DNA of 64,000 nucleotides from Leucobacter sp. UBA1945 (GTDB lineage: Bacteria; Actinomycetota; Actinomycetes; Actinomycetales; Microbacteriaceae), in NCBI GenBank assembly GCA_002336855.1, contig DDEV01000008.1, forward strand, positions 32,256-96,255. Direction: 5' to 3'. The notes under the pieces were generated by a model. The model was not told the DNA's origin. It worked only from the letters and a program-made list of their open reading frames with translations, and ran no database searches. The stretch's first letter is position 1, and every line of letters starts with the position of its first letter. This document shows positions 26,906 to 36,681 of the stretch, piece after piece. The translations under genes and the position numbers were made by a program.

Positions 26906-28216
26906 CTACCGCAGATCGTAGAGCCGCTTCAGCTTTCCCTGCGAGCGCTCAAGCGACTCGGCCGGAACGAGCTCGACGCCGACCGATGTGCCGATGCGGG
27001 TCTTGATGCACTGCTGCAGCGCCTTCGCGGCTGCAGCGGCGTCGGCCTCTTCGACGCCTTCGCGTGGCTCGATCTTCACGGTGAGGGCGTCCATTTTGCC
27101 GTTGCGAGTGAGCTCGAGCACGAAATGGCTGCTGAGGTCTGGCTGCTCGAGCGCGATCTCTTCGATCTGGGTAGGGAAGAGGTTGACGCCGCGCAAGATG
27201 ATCATGTCGTCGTTTCGGCCGGTGATCTTCGCGATACGGCGCATACCTGGGCGAGCCGTGCCCGGAAGTAGCGTGGTGAGGTCACGCGTGCGGTAGCGAA
27301 TCACGGGGAACGCCTCTTTGGTGAGGGTGGTGAAGACGAGCTCGCCCTCTTCGCCGTCGGGCACCTGCTGCAGTTGCTCGTCGATGATCTCGGGCAAGAA
27401 GTGGTCTTCCCAGATGTGCGGCCCGTCTTGGGTCTCGACGCACTCGTTGCCGACGCCAGGCCCCATCACCTCGGAGAGGCCGTAAATATCGACCGCCTTG
27501 ATGTTCATGCGCTGCTCGAGTTCGTGTCGCATCGCATCGGTCCATGGCTCGGCGCCGCAGACAGCAACCTTCAGGCTTGTGGCGCGAGGATCGAGGCCCG
27601 CAGCCTCGAATGCGTCGGCGATGGTGAGCAAATAGCTCGGGGTGCACAGAATCGCGTCGGGCTCGAAGTCGGTGATGAGCTGCACCTGCTTCTCGGTCTG
27701 GCCGCCTGACATCGGGATGACGGTGCAGCCGAGACGTTCGATGCCCGCGTGGGCGCCGAGGCCACCGGTGAACAGACCGTAGCCGTAGGCGTTGTGCACC
27801 CGCCAGCCGGGTCGAACGCCGGAGGCGTAGAGCGAGCGCGCAATGAGGTCGGCCCAGTTGTCGAGGTCGCGCTGTGTGTAGCCGACCACGGTCGGGCGGC
27901 CCGTGGTGCCAGATGAGGCGTGAATGCGGCGCACATCTTCGCGGGGCACGGCGAACATGCCGAAGGGGTAGCTCAGGCGCAGATCTTCTTTGGTCGTGAA
28001 GGGCAGCTTCTGCACGTCGGTGAGCGTCTTGATGTCGTCGGGGTGCACACCCGCTGCGTCAAACTTTTCGCGGTAGAGCGGCACGTTTTCGTAGGCGTGG
28101 CGCACGGTCCATTGCAGACGCTCGAGCTGCAGGGCCTCGATGGCGTCTCGGTCGAGGCGTTCTTCAGCGTGCAGGCCGAACTCGTCGGTGCCGGGTTGCG
28201 TCGTGGCGGTCGTCAT
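26906..28216 (-). CDS. paaK: Phenylacetate-CoA ligase
   Basis: 436 residues, the standard length. The adenylate-forming signature SSGTTGRPTVVGYT, the AYGYGLFTGGLGAH block, and the C-terminal RTRDLTTLLPG and GRNDDMIILRGVNLFPTQIEE are those of PaaK. It activates phenylacetate to phenylacetyl-CoA, the inducer that releases PaaR in other actinobacteria. It lies 21 bp after the paaI-type thioesterase and is divergent from paaABCDE. Confidence 0.95.
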   Translation of the reverse strand: MTTATTQPGTDEFGLHAEERLDRDAIEALQLERLQWTVRHAYENVPLYREKFDAAGVHPDDIKTLTDVQKLPFTTKEDLRLSYPFGMFAVPREDVRRIHASSGTTGRPTVVGYTQRDLDNWADLIARSLYASGVRPGWRVHNAYGYGLFTGGLGAHAGIERLGCTVIPMSGGQTEKQVQLITDFEPDAILCTPSYLLTIADAFEAAGLDPRATSLKVAVCGAEPWTDAMRHELEQRMNIKAVDIYGLSEVMGPGVGNECVETQDGPHIWEDHFLPEIIDEQLQQVPDGEEGELVFTTLTKEAFPVIRYRTRDLTTLLPGTARPGMRRIAKITGRNDDMIILRGVNLFPTQIEEIALEQPDLSSHFVLELTRNGKMDALTVKIEPREGVEEADAAAAAKALQQCIKTRIGTSVGVELVPAESLERSQGKLKRLYDLR

Positions 28217-28237
28217 GGCGAGGGTACTCCTAGTGCT

Positions 28238-28711
28238 CTACTTTGAGGCGGTGGGCAGTGTGCGGTTTGTGGTGAACGAGCGGCCGCGAAACTCGGCTAC
28301 GAGCTCGCCGTGCTGATCGCTGACGGTGATGTCGTAGAGGCCGTTCCGGCCGGCGTTCCAACGTCGCACCGCAGTGGCGGTGAGGGTGTCACCGGCGTGG
28401 CTTGCCTTGGTGAACGTAATGTCTGCGCCCGAAGCGACCGTTGGCTGATCGCCCTCGTTGCAGGCATACGCAAACGCGGTATCGGCGAGCGTGAACACCA
28501 TGCCGCCGTGCGTGATGCCGAAGCCGTTCGCCATTTCGGGGCGCACGAGCATCGAGAGCACCGCTCGCCCGCGTTCGAGTTCTTCGATCGTGATCCCGAG
28601 AAACTGCTTGGTGTTGTCGGTGGGTGCCATATGCGTTGCGGCCCAGGTCGGGTCGGCGCTGTAGGCCAGCGGGTGATCCTGCGAGGCGTTCGGCGGATTG
28701 GTGCTGTTCAT
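28238..28711 (-). CDS. paaI: Hot-dog thioesterase
   Basis: 157 residues of the PaaI thioesterase family. The catalytic region NGFGITHGGMVFTLADTAF contains the conserved HGG and aspartate, and the C-terminal strand is GRNGLYDITVSDQHGELVAEFRGRSF in outline. The family frees CoA by hydrolysing stalled ring-hydroxylated phenylacetyl-CoA. It is the first gene of the paaI-paaK leftward pair, opposite paaA. Confidence 0.92.
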   Translation of the reverse strand: MNSTNPPNASQDHPLAYSADPTWAATHMAPTDNTKQFLGITIEELERGRAVLSMLVRPEMANGFGITHGGMVFTLADTAFAYACNEGDQPTVASGADITFTKASHAGDTLTATAVRRWNAGRNGLYDITVSDQHGELVAEFRGRSFTTNRTLPTASK

Positions 28712-28793
28712 TGACGCTCCGTTGCGTATATAAGAGGGATGTGTCGAAGGATATGCGATCCTCGCCCTTGCAAGCGTGGATGGAATGAGTATA

Positions 28794-28815
28794 CTAACTG
28801 AATGGTCGGTAAGTA
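28794..28815. promoter_or_regulatory. PaaR-like operator between paaI and paaA
   Basis: A 22-bp imperfect palindrome with half-sites ACTAACTGAAT (28794-28804) and GGTCGGTAAGT (28805-28815). It agrees with the Corynebacterium PaaR consensus as I recall it (ACTNACCG...CGGTNAGT) at all fixed positions except two. It lies 66 bp from the paaA ATG and 82 bp from the paaI ATG, suited to control both directions. Confidence 0.65.
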
Positions 28816-28881
28816 ATTCATTTTCGACTATTCTTCTCTAACAACGGGCAGTTTCTGCGCGGAGAGTCAAGGAGGCCTCAG

Positions 28882-29847
28882 ATGTCAACACCAGTCATTG
28901 CCGTCGAGAACGGCGAAGAGCAGGCGCACTTCGATGCGCTGATCGATGCTGACCTGCGAATCGAGCCCCGCGACTGGATGCCCGAGGCATACCGCAAGAC
29001 GCTGATTCGCCAGATCTCACAGCACGCGCACTCTGAGATCATCGGCATGCAACCAGAGGCGAACTGGATTACGCGCGCCCCGAGCCTGAAGCGCAAGGCG
29101 ATTCTCATTGCGAAGGTGCAAGACGAGGCCGGCCACGGCCTGTACCTCTATTCGGCCGCCCAGACCCTCGGCATCACGCGCGAAGAGATGACCGATCAGC
29201 TGATCGAGGGGCGAGCCCGCTACTCGTCGATCTTCAACTACCACACACCTACTTGGGCTGATATGGGCGCCATTGGATGGCTCGTCGACGGCGCGGCAAT
29301 CTGCAATCAGGTGCCGCTGTGTCGTGCGTCATACGGCCCCTATGGCCGCGCGATGGTTCGTATCTGCAAAGAAGAGTCGTTTCACCAGCGCCAGGGCTTC
29401 GAGATCTTGCTCGAGCTTTCGAATGGCACCCCCGAGCAGAAGCAGATGGCGCAAGACGCGGTGAACCGCTGGTACTGGCCGTCGCTCATGATGTTCGGCC
29501 CCACCGATGACGCGTCGCCCAACTCGGCGCGCTCGATGGCCTGGAAGATCAAGCGCTTCTCGAACGACGACCTGCGTCAGCGCTTCGTCGGCATGTGCGT
29601 GCCGCAGTTCGAGGCGCTCGGGCTCGAGTGCCCCGACAAGAACCTGCGCTTTGACGAAGAGACCGGCAAGTGGCTCATGAGCGAGATCGACTGGAGCGAG
29701 TTCGATGCGGTGCTCGACGGTCGTGGCCCGGCAAACACCGAACGCCTGAAGCGTCGCCGCGAGGCGCACGAGAACGGTGCTTGGGTGCGCGAGGCCGCAG
29801 CGGCCTACGCGGCGAAGCAGAGCGCAAAGGATCGCATCGCGGCCTAG
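28882..29847 (+). CDS. paaA: 1,2-phenylacetyl-CoA epoxidase, catalytic subunit A
   Basis: 321 residues. The diiron ligands of the PaaA ferritin-like fold are visible in order: [25 protein letters not shown] and [16 protein letters not shown]. The substrate-side stretch [16 protein letters not shown] also fits. It is the oxygen-activating subunit that epoxidises the ring of phenylacetyl-CoA. AAGGAGG precedes the ATG. It leads the paaABCDE-paaG operon. Confidence 0.96.
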   Translation: MSTPVIAVENGEEQAHFDALIDADLRIEPRDWMPEAYRKTLIRQISQHAHSEIIGMQPEANWITRAPSLKRKAILIAKVQDEAGHGLYLYSAAQTLGITREEMTDQLIEGRARYSSIFNYHTPTWADMGAIGWLVDGAAICNQVPLCRASYGPYGRAMVRICKEESFHQRQGFEILLELSNGTPEQKQMAQDAVNRWYWPSLMMFGPTDDASPNSARSMAWKIKRFSNDDLRQRFVGMCVPQFEALGLECPDKNLRFDEETGKWLMSEIDWSEFDAVLDGRGPANTERLKRRREAHENGAWVREAAAAYAAKQSAKDRIAA

Positions 29848-29909
29848 CGCCGCGATGCCCCGCGCCAATACGAACTCACGAATCTCACACACTCTCAAAG
29901 GAGACGAAG

Positions 29910-30215
29910 ATGTCGACACCCGGCGAAATGGGTACCGAGGCCTGGCCCCTGTGGGAGGTCTTCATTCGCGCGAACCGCGGCCTGAGCCACGTGCACGTCG
30001 GCTCGCTGCACGCGCCAGACGCCGAGATGGCCGTGCGCAACGCGCGAGACCTCTACACGCGCCGCAACGAGGGCATCTCGATCTGGGTTGCCCCGGCTAC
30101 CGCCTTCACCACGAGTGACCCCGACCGCAAGGGCGAGTTCTTCGAGTCGCCCTCGGGCAAGAACTACCGTCACGCGATCTACTACACCCAGGCCGAAGGG
30201 GTGAAGCACCTGTGA
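29910..30215 (+). CDS. paaB: 1,2-phenylacetyl-CoA epoxidase, subunit B
   Basis: 101 residues from ATG 29910, preceded by AAAGGAGA. The block LWEVFIRANRGLSHVHVGSLHA and DLYTRRNEGISIWV is diagnostic for PaaB, which links two PaaAC pairs in the complex. The stop overlaps the paaC GTG. Confidence 0.95.
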   Translation: MSTPGEMGTEAWPLWEVFIRANRGLSHVHVGSLHAPDAEMAVRNARDLYTRRNEGISIWVAPATAFTTSDPDRKGEFFESPSGKNYRHAIYYTQAEGVKHL

Positions 30216-31051
30216 GCACCGACCACGACCTGGCGCACGACGACGTTCACGGCGACGTCTCGCTCGACGAGACCGTGCTCGATGTCGAGCTGCCTGGCTC
30301 CGGCAGGGTGGCGACGGCAGACGTCGCCGAGTACGCGATGCGGCTCGGTGACGACTCGCTGATCCTCTCCCAGCAGCTCGCGTGGTGGGTGTCGCGTTCG
30401 CCAGAGCTCGAAGAAGATCTCGCGCTCGGCAACCTCGCGCTCGACCTGCTCGGGCACGCGCGGGCGCTGCTGCACTTCGCGGGCACCGCCTCCGGCCGCT
30501 CCGAAGACGACCTCGCCTACTGGCGCGACGAACCCGAGTTTCTGAACTGCTGGCTCGTCGAGCAGCCGGGCACCGACTTCGGCGACATGATCGCCCGTCA
30601 GCTCTTCTTCTCGATCTACCAGACACAGCTCTACACCGCGCTGCTTTCGAGCGGTGACGAGTCGCTCGCGGCAATCGCGGCGAAGGCCGAGCGAGAGGTT
30701 CGCTACCACCAGGATCACGCGGTGCAGTGGGTGCTGCGCCTTGCTGGTGGCACCGACGAGTCTCGCCGCCGCATCATCGTCTCGCTGAACGAGATGTGGC
30801 CATACGTCGAAGAGCTGTTCACCGACGACGAGCTGTTCGATCGCCTCGAGGGCATCGCGCCCAGGCCGTCGACGCTGCGCGCAGGCTTCGATGAGACCCT
30901 CGCGGTCGTGTTCGCAGAGGCCGAGCTCGAGGCTCCCACGGCCAAGCCTGCGATGGCCGGCGGCCGCCAGGGCCGCCACTCGACCCAGCTCGGCTACATT
31001 CTCGCCGAACTGCAGTGGCTGCCGCGCCGCCACCCCGGAGCAAAGTGGTGA
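30212..31051 (+). CDS. paaC: 1,2-phenylacetyl-CoA epoxidase, structural subunit C
   Basis: 279 residues, starting at GTG within the paaB stop (GTGA). It has the same ferritin-like fold as PaaA: DDSLILSQQLAWWVSRSPELEED, LGHARALLHFAG and EREVRYHQDHAVQWVLRLAGGTDES. In characterised complexes PaaC does not carry the working metal site but is needed for PaaA stability. The N-terminal 40 residues are acidic and extend beyond the E. coli protein. Confidence 0.94.
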   Translation: MSTDHDLAHDDVHGDVSLDETVLDVELPGSGRVATADVAEYAMRLGDDSLILSQQLAWWVSRSPELEEDLALGNLALDLLGHARALLHFAGTASGRSEDDLAYWRDEPEFLNCWLVEQPGTDFGDMIARQLFFSIYQTQLYTALLSSGDESLAAIAAKAEREVRYHQDHAVQWVLRLAGGTDESRRRIIVSLNEMWPYVEELFTDDELFDRLEGIAPRPSTLRAGFDETLAVVFAEAELEAPTAKPAMAGGRQGRHSTQLGYILAELQWLPRRHPGAKW

Positions 31052-31581
31052 GTGTCGTGACAACGACATCGAACGCAACCGGCCTGCGGCCCACCGACGA
31101 AGCCTCGGCCCGCGTCTGGGATCTCGCGGCCACGATTCTCGACCCCGAGGTGCCCGCGCTGACGATCGAAGATCTCGGGGTGCTGCGCGAGGCGCACGCC
31201 GAGGGCAAGAAGGCGCACGTCGTGCTCACGCCGACCTACTCGGGGTGTCCGGCGATCGACCAGATGCGCGACGACGTGGCGGCGACGCTGCGCGAGGCGG
31301 GCTTCGACGAAGTCGAGGTGAGCTACACCCTCTCGCCGGCGTGGACTACCGACTGGATGACCGATGCGGGCAAGCGCAAGCTCGAAGACTACGGCATCGC
31401 GCCCCCGCAGGCGCGTTCCGACGCGATCCGCGGGCCGATCCCTGTGGCACTTGGAGTGAAATGCCCGAGGTGCCACTCGCTGCACACCCGCGAGGTCGCG
31501 AAGTTCGGATCGACCTCGTGCAAGGCGCTCTACCAATGCCAGAGGTGCCTCGAGCCCTTCGACTACTTCAAGATTCACTAG
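31048..31581 (+). CDS. paaD: Phenylacetate degradation protein PaaD (FeS assembly-like)
   Basis: 177 residues from GTG 31048, overlapping the paaC stop. The N-terminal DUF59/MIP18-type domain has ILDPEVPALTIEDLGVLR and YSGCPAIDQMRDDV. The C-terminal zinc ribbon has four cysteines in CPRCHSLHT and YQCQRCLEP. PaaD is required for the epoxidase in vivo and is thought to mature its metal or FeS centres. Confidence 0.93.
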   Translation: MSVVTTTSNATGLRPTDEASARVWDLAATILDPEVPALTIEDLGVLREAHAEGKKAHVVLTPTYSGCPAIDQMRDDVAATLREAGFDEVEVSYTLSPAWTTDWMTDAGKRKLEDYGIAPPQARSDAIRGPIPVALGVKCPRCHSLHTREVAKFGSTSCKALYQCQRCLEPFDYFKIH

Positions 31582-31652
31582 TTTCGAAAAGGATCAGTGC
31601 CCGCACGATGATCCTCGTCACACAAGCAAGAGCAAGCTGAAAGGCAGACGAC

Positions 31653-32762
31653 ATGGCCGCCCTCAACCTCGGTGCGAAGAAGCGCGCGACGTTCAACGAG
31701 CTGCGAGTCGCCGAAGTGCGCCCCCTCACCGAGTCGAGCGTCGAGGTCACCTTCGAGGTGCCCGAGGAGCTCGCCGAACAGTACGATTACTCCGCGGGGC
31801 AGTACCTCGCACTGCGCGCCACGATCGATGGCGAAGAGGTGCGCCGCTCGTACTCGATCTGCCGCCCGCCCGGGGGCGGCCGCATCTCGGTTGCGATCAA
31901 GCGCGATCTCGGCGGCATGTTCTCGAACTGGGCCAACGATACGCTGCAGGCCGGACAGACGATCGACGTCATGACCCCGCAGGGCACCTTCACTTCGAAG
32001 CTCGACGAGCTCGAGGGCAAGCAGGTCGTCGGCATCGCGGCCGGTTCGGGCATCACGCCGGTCATCACCATGGCGCACCGCGTGCTCGAACAGAGCAAGA
32101 CCGCACGCTTCGATCTGCTCTACACGAACAAGTCGTCGCTCGACGTGATGTTTGTCGAGGAGCTCGCCGAGCTCAAAGACCGATACCCCGATCGCCTCGC
32201 ACTGCACCATGTACTGTCGCGAGAGCAGCGTTCGGCGCCGATCATGTCGGGCCGCCTCGACGAAGAGAAGCTGCGCGTGCTGTTGACGTCGATCATTCCT
32301 ACCGCTCGCGTCGACGAGTGGGTGCTCTGCGGCCCCTTCGAGCTCGTGCAGCTGACGCGCGATCTGCTCGCCGAGTTCGGGGTCGACGAGAAGCACATTC
32401 GCTTCGAGCTGTTCACGACCGGGGAGCCAGGGGAGCAGGCGCCTCGCGCCCGTGACATCACCATTCAAGCCGGCGAGAAGACCTTCACCATCGACTTCAA
32501 CCTCGACAGCATGTCGTCGTCGGTCGAGAGCCCGGTGAGCGCCAACGAGACCGTGCTGAACGCGGCGCTGCGGGTGCGGCCCGATGTGCCGTTCGCCTGC
32601 GCGGGCGGAGTCTGCGGCACCTGCCGCGCCCGCGTCGTCGAGGGCAGCGTCACGATGCACGAGAACTACGCGCTCGAGCCTGACGAGATCGAGCGCGGAT
32701 ACGTGCTTACCTGCCAGTCGCGCCCCACCTCGGACAGGATCGTCGTCGACTACGACGCATAG
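31653..32762 (+). CDS. paaE: 1,2-phenylacetyl-CoA epoxidase, reductase subunit E
   Basis: 369 residues. The ferredoxin-NADP reductase part has RRSYSICRPPG for FAD and GIAAGSGITPVITM for NADP. The plant-type [2Fe-2S] domain at the C-terminus has CAGGVCGTCRA plus CQS near the end. Electrons pass from NADPH to the PaaA diiron site. A 71-bp gap after paaD is the largest in this operon. Confidence 0.95.
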   Translation: MAALNLGAKKRATFNELRVAEVRPLTESSVEVTFEVPEELAEQYDYSAGQYLALRATIDGEEVRRSYSICRPPGGGRISVAIKRDLGGMFSNWANDTLQAGQTIDVMTPQGTFTSKLDELEGKQVVGIAAGSGITPVITMAHRVLEQSKTARFDLLYTNKSSLDVMFVEELAELKDRYPDRLALHHVLSREQRSAPIMSGRLDEEKLRVLLTSIIPTARVDEWVLCGPFELVQLTRDLLAEFGVDEKHIRFELFTTGEPGEQAPRARDITIQAGEKTFTIDFNLDSMSSSVESPVSANETVLNAALRVRPDVPFACAGGVCGTCRARVVEGSVTMHENYALEPDEIERGYVLTCQSRPTSDRIVVDYDA

Positions 32763-32815
32763 GCACTTGTGGCGGGCGGGCGCTTCGCCATCATTTCGAA
32801 CACAAAGGATCGCAG

Positions 32816-33589
32816 ATGATCAGACTCACCATCGAAGACGGCGTCGCCGAGATCGTGCTCGACGCCCCTGAGAAGCTGAACTCGCTCGGGCCCGAGGGCA
32901 TCGCCGAGCTCTCGGCGGCCTATGCCAAGGCGTCCGACGCGGGCGTGCGGGCGTTGCTGCTTCGCGGCGAGGGTCGCGCGTTCTGCGCAGGTCGTGACAT
33001 CTCGGGCGTGGATCCGCGTGAAGACGACGTGATCGGCTACCTCGAGGGCCTGATCGAGCCGCTGATGAAGCAGATGAGCGAGTTTCCCGCGCCGACCTTC
33101 GCCGTCGCCCACGGAGCGTGTCTCGGGGTGGGCCTCGGTCTGCTCATCGCGAGCGACGTGGTCTACGTCGCCGAGTCGGCGAAGATCGGCAGCCCGTTCG
33201 CGAACCTCGGTGCGACGCTCGACTCGGGCGGACACGCCCTGTTCTTCGAACGCCTCGGCGCCCACCGTACGCTCGACCTGATCTACACGGGGCGCCTGAT
33301 GTCTGGCAGCGAGGCCGTTGCCAGTGGCCTGTTCTCGCAGGCGTTGGCCGACGACGAAGTGTTGCCCGCTGCTCGCGCGGCGGCCTCGAAGGCTGCCAAG
33401 GGCGCCACGCAGGCGTTTCTCGCGTCGAAGCGACTCGTCGCAGAGCTTCGCGACCGTCGGGTCGGACTCTGGGCGTCGATGAGCGACGAGAACCGCGCGC
33501 AGGCGGCGCTCTGCGACACCGCTGACTACCGTGAGGGGTTCGCGGCGTTCCAAGAGAAGCGGCGGCCGAGTTTCACCGGCGAGGCGTAG
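32816..33589 (+). CDS. paaG: 2-(1,2-epoxy-1,2-dihydrophenyl)acetyl-CoA isomerase
   Basis: 257 residues of the crotonase superfamily. The oxyanion-hole block RAFCAGRDISG fits PaaG. GACLGVGLGLLIASDVV and SPFANLGATLDSGG lack the two hydratase glutamates, and DSGG supplies an aspartate, as in isomerases of this pathway. It converts the epoxide to oxepin-CoA, the substrate of PaaZ. As last gene of this operon it links the oxygenase half to the paaZ half 27 kb away. Confidence 0.88.
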   Translation: MIRLTIEDGVAEIVLDAPEKLNSLGPEGIAELSAAYAKASDAGVRALLLRGEGRAFCAGRDISGVDPREDDVIGYLEGLIEPLMKQMSEFPAPTFAVAHGACLGVGLGLLIASDVVYVAESAKIGSPFANLGATLDSGGHALFFERLGAHRTLDLIYTGRLMSGSEAVASGLFSQALADDEVLPAARAAASKAAKGATQAFLASKRLVAELRDRRVGLWASMSDENRAQAALCDTADYREGFAAFQEKRRPSFTGEA

Positions 33590-33787
33590 CCGCGATCCCG
33601 CGCAGCTTGTTATCTGTCGGCCTGCTGTTGAGGCATGGGACATAAGCCGTCGACGCGTCGAATGGATAGGAAGGCGTCGAGTGTGTCGCCAAACCACGGT
33701 AGATAAGGGATCCACGCGCGGACTTCCTTTCCACCCGTTGCGGCTGAGTGAGCGATGATCGCTCTGGGCAGCGCCCTGCGCGCCGCG

Positions 33788-34762
33788 CTAGATCTTGCGC
33801 AGCAGCACCTTCTGCACACGGTGGTCGGCCTCTTTGCGCAGCACGAGCGACGCGCGTGCTCGGGTGGGGCGAATGTTCTCGACGAGATTCGGCTCGTTGA
33901 TGCCCTTCCAGTACTCGTGCGCGAGCCCGCGAGCGGCCTCTTCGTCGAGCGTTGCGAAGCGCCTGAAGTATGAGCTGGGGTCGCTGAAGGCTTGATCCTT
34001 GAGCCGCAGAAAGCGGCTGGTGAACCATTTCTCGATGTCGGCGGTGCGGGCATCGACGTAGATTGAAAAGTCGAAGAGGTCGCTCACCGCGAGCGGGTGC
34101 TGCATCGACGCCGGCTGCAGCACGTTGAGCCCCTCGACGATGAGAATGTCTGGCCGCTTCACGATGGTGAACTCGTCGGGCACGATGTCGTAGATCAGGT
34201 GGCTGTAGTGGGGCACCTTCGTCTCTGGGGCGCCAGACTTCACCTGCGTGACGAAGCGCAGCAGCGCCCGTCGGTCGTACGACTCGGGAAACCCCTTGCG
34301 GTGCGCGATGCGGCGCTCTTCGAGCACGGAGTTCGGGTAGAGGAAGCCGTCGGTCGTGATGAGCTGCACGTTCGGGGTCTCGGGCCAGCGGGCGAGCATG
34401 TCGCGCAGAATGCGCGCCACAGTCGACTTGCCAACCGCCACCGAGCCCGCGATGCCGATGACGAACGGGGAGGGCTGGTCGCCCCGGCGCCGCAGAAAGC
34501 TGCGGGTGCGCCGATGCGCCTCGCGCTCGGCGATCGCGTACTGGTTGATGAGTCTGCTGAGCGGGCGGTAGACGTCACCGACCTCTGCGAGGTCGAGCGG
34601 CTCGCCGAGGCCACGATAGGCGTCGAGCTCTGCCTCGGTGAGCGGCATCGGTGTCTCGCCCGCGAGGCGCGCCCACTCGTCGCGAGCGATCTCGATAAAC
34701 GGTGAGGTTAGGTCGGGTCGAGTGAGCGCCTGCGTCTCTGTGCTGTACTCAGTCATCACCAT
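33788..34762 (-). CDS. coaA: Pantothenate kinase, type I
   Basis: 324 residues. The P-loop is [17 protein letters not shown], followed by TTDGFLYPN and KGFPESYD, all typical of bacterial type I CoaA. It phosphorylates pantothenate, the controlled first step of CoA synthesis. ATG 34762 or ATG 34756 can start the protein. The 198 bp between it and paaG hold no clear gene. Confidence 0.95.
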   Translation of the reverse strand: MVMTEYSTETQALTRPDLTSPFIEIARDEWARLAGETPMPLTEAELDAYRGLGEPLDLAEVGDVYRPLSRLINQYAIAEREAHRRTRSFLRRRGDQPSPFVIGIAGSVAVGKSTVARILRDMLARWPETPNVQLITTDGFLYPNSVLEERRIAHRKGFPESYDRRALLRFVTQVKSGAPETKVPHYSHLIYDIVPDEFTIVKRPDILIVEGLNVLQPASMQHPLAVSDLFDFSIYVDARTADIEKWFTSRFLRLKDQAFSDPSSYFRRFATLDEEAARGLAHEYWKGINEPNLVENIRPTRARASLVLRKEADHRVQKVLLRKI

Positions 34763-34828
34763 TCATGGTGCCACACATGCTGTTCGCGCTCAGCAAATCA
34801 GCCTTGCGAGACCAGTAAACTAACCCTC

Positions 34829-36676
34829 ATGTGTGGAATCGTAGGATACGCCGGCCCGGGTGACACCACCGCCGTGCTCACCAGTGGCCTGAAGCGTCTC
34901 GAGTACCGAGGCTATGACTCGGCAGGCATCGCAGTGCTCGATGCAGACGAGATCGCCGTGCGCAAGCGCTCTGGCAAGCTTGCTAGGCTCATCGAACTGC
35001 TTGAGACGAACCCCGTCACTGCCGGGGGCACCGGCATCGGGCACACCCGCTGGGCAACCCACGGCGGCCCGACCGACGTGAACGCGCACCCGCACCTGGG
35101 TGACGACGGCAAGCTCGCCCTCATTCACAACGGCATCGTCGAGAACTTCGCAGAGCTGCGCGCCGAGCTCGACGCCGCCGGCATCGAGCTGCTGAGCGAG
35201 ACCGACACCGAGGTGGTGGCTGCGCTGCTCGGCCTCGAGGTGTCGCGGGTCGGTGACCTCGAGCAGGCGTTCCGGAGCGTCGTGAAGCGCCTGCACGGCA
35301 CCTTCACGCTGCTCGCGATGCACCGCGACAATCCGGACACCGTCGTCGCCGCGCGCCACAGCTCACCGCTCGTGGTGGGCCTCGGCGAGGGCGAGAACTT
35401 TCTCGGCAGCGACGTCGCCGCATTCGTCGGCTACACGCGCCGCGCGGTCGCGGTCGACGAAGACAACATCGCGATCATCACCCCCGGCGCCGTGCGCATC
35501 ACCGACTTCGACGGCAACGCAGTCGAGTTCGAGGAGTACGAGGTTGCTTGGGACACCGAGGCCGCTGAAAAGGGTGGCTGGTCGTCGTTCATGGCGAAAG
35601 AGATCAACGAGCAGCCCGAAGCGGTGGCCAACACCGTGCGCGGCCGCATCGCCGGCGGGCACATCGAGATTCCCGAGCTGAGCGCGCTCGGCGACGAGAA
35701 ATTGCAGAACATCGACCGCATCATCATCATCGCCTGCGGCACCGCATCGTACGCCGGCCAGATCGGCGCCTACGCGATCGAGCAGTGGGCCCGAATTCCC
35801 GTCGAGGTGCAGCTGAGCCACGAGTTCCGCTACCGCGACCCGGTGCTCAGCGACCGCACCATGGTCATCTCGGTGAGTCAGTCGGGCGAGACCATGGACA
35901 CGATGATGGCCGTGAAGTACGCGAACGAACGCGGCGTCACGACCGTGTCGGTCTGCAACACCCAGAGCGCAACGATTCCGCGCGAGAGCGACGCCGCGGT
36001 CTACACGCACGCCGGCCCCGAGGTCGCGGTCGCATCGACCAAGGCCTTCACCGCGCAGATCACCGCCCTCTACCTGATCGGCCTGCACCTCGGTCGCGTG
36101 CGTGGCACGCTTTCGGCCGCCGACGAGGCTGCAGCGATCCTCGCCCTTGAAACGCTGCCCGAGGCGGTCAAAGAGGCCGTCGACACGCACGACCAGATCG
36201 CACAGCTTGCGCACTGGATGGCCGATACCCGCTCCGTGCTGTTTCTCGGTCGCCACGTCGGGTTTCCGACGGCGCTCGAGGGTGCGCTCAAGCTCAAAGA
36301 GATCGCCTACATTCACGCCGAGGGCTTCGCAGCCGGCGAACTGAAGCACGGCCCCATCGCGCTCATCGACCACGGCCAACCCGTGTTCGTGCTGGTGCCG
36401 AGCCCGCGTCAGTCGCCCGTGATGCACTCGAAGGTCGTCTCGAACATTCAAGAGATTCGTGCCCGCGGTGCCCGCGTGATCGCGATCGTAGAGAAGGGCG
36501 ATACTTCGGTGCTGCCTTACGCAGACGACGTGATTCGCCTGCCGCTCGTCGACGCAATCTTCGAGCCGATCGTGCAGGTCGTGCCCTTGCAGTGGTTCGC
36601 GCTCGAGCTCTCGACCGCGAAGGGCCTCGACGTCGACCAACCGCGCAACCTCGCAAAGTCAGTGACGGTCGAGTAA
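34829..36676 (+). CDS. glmS: Glutamine-fructose-6-phosphate aminotransferase (isomerizing)
   Basis: 615 residues. The N-terminal glutaminase begins MCGIVGYAG with catalytic Cys2, followed by GHTRWATHG. Two SIS domains carry SQSGETMDTM and the C-terminal AEGFAAGELKHGP and LDVDQPRNLAKSVTVE, the last being the usual C-terminal tail. It makes glucosamine-6-phosphate for cell-wall synthesis. It heads the glmS-acpS-alr/tsaE-tsaB-rimI-tsaD run. Confidence 0.97.
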   Translation: MCGIVGYAGPGDTTAVLTSGLKRLEYRGYDSAGIAVLDADEIAVRKRSGKLARLIELLETNPVTAGGTGIGHTRWATHGGPTDVNAHPHLGDDGKLALIHNGIVENFAELRAELDAAGIELLSETDTEVVAALLGLEVSRVGDLEQAFRSVVKRLHGTFTLLAMHRDNPDTVVAARHSSPLVVGLGEGENFLGSDVAAFVGYTRRAVAVDEDNIAIITPGAVRITDFDGNAVEFEEYEVAWDTEAAEKGGWSSFMAKEINEQPEAVANTVRGRIAGGHIEIPELSALGDEKLQNIDRIIIIACGTASYAGQIGAYAIEQWARIPVEVQLSHEFRYRDPVLSDRTMVISVSQSGETMDTMMAVKYANERGVTTVSVCNTQSATIPRESDAAVYTHAGPEVAVASTKAFTAQITALYLIGLHLGRVRGTLSAADEAAAILALETLPEAVKEAVDTHDQIAQLAHWMADTRSVLFLGRHVGFPTALEGALKLKEIAYIHAEGFAAGELKHGPIALIDHGQPVFVLVPSPRQSPVMHSKVVSNIQEIRARGARVIAIVEKGDTSVLPYADDVIRLPLVDAIFEPIVQVVPLQWFALELSTAKGLDVDQPRNLAKSVTVE

Positions 36677-36681
36677 CGCCT

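Noticed and set aside
34600..34828. glmS ribozyme upstream of glmS
   Set aside because: Most of the region is coaA coding sequence on the other strand, the gap to glmS is 66 bp, and the ribozyme is characteristic of Firmicutes.
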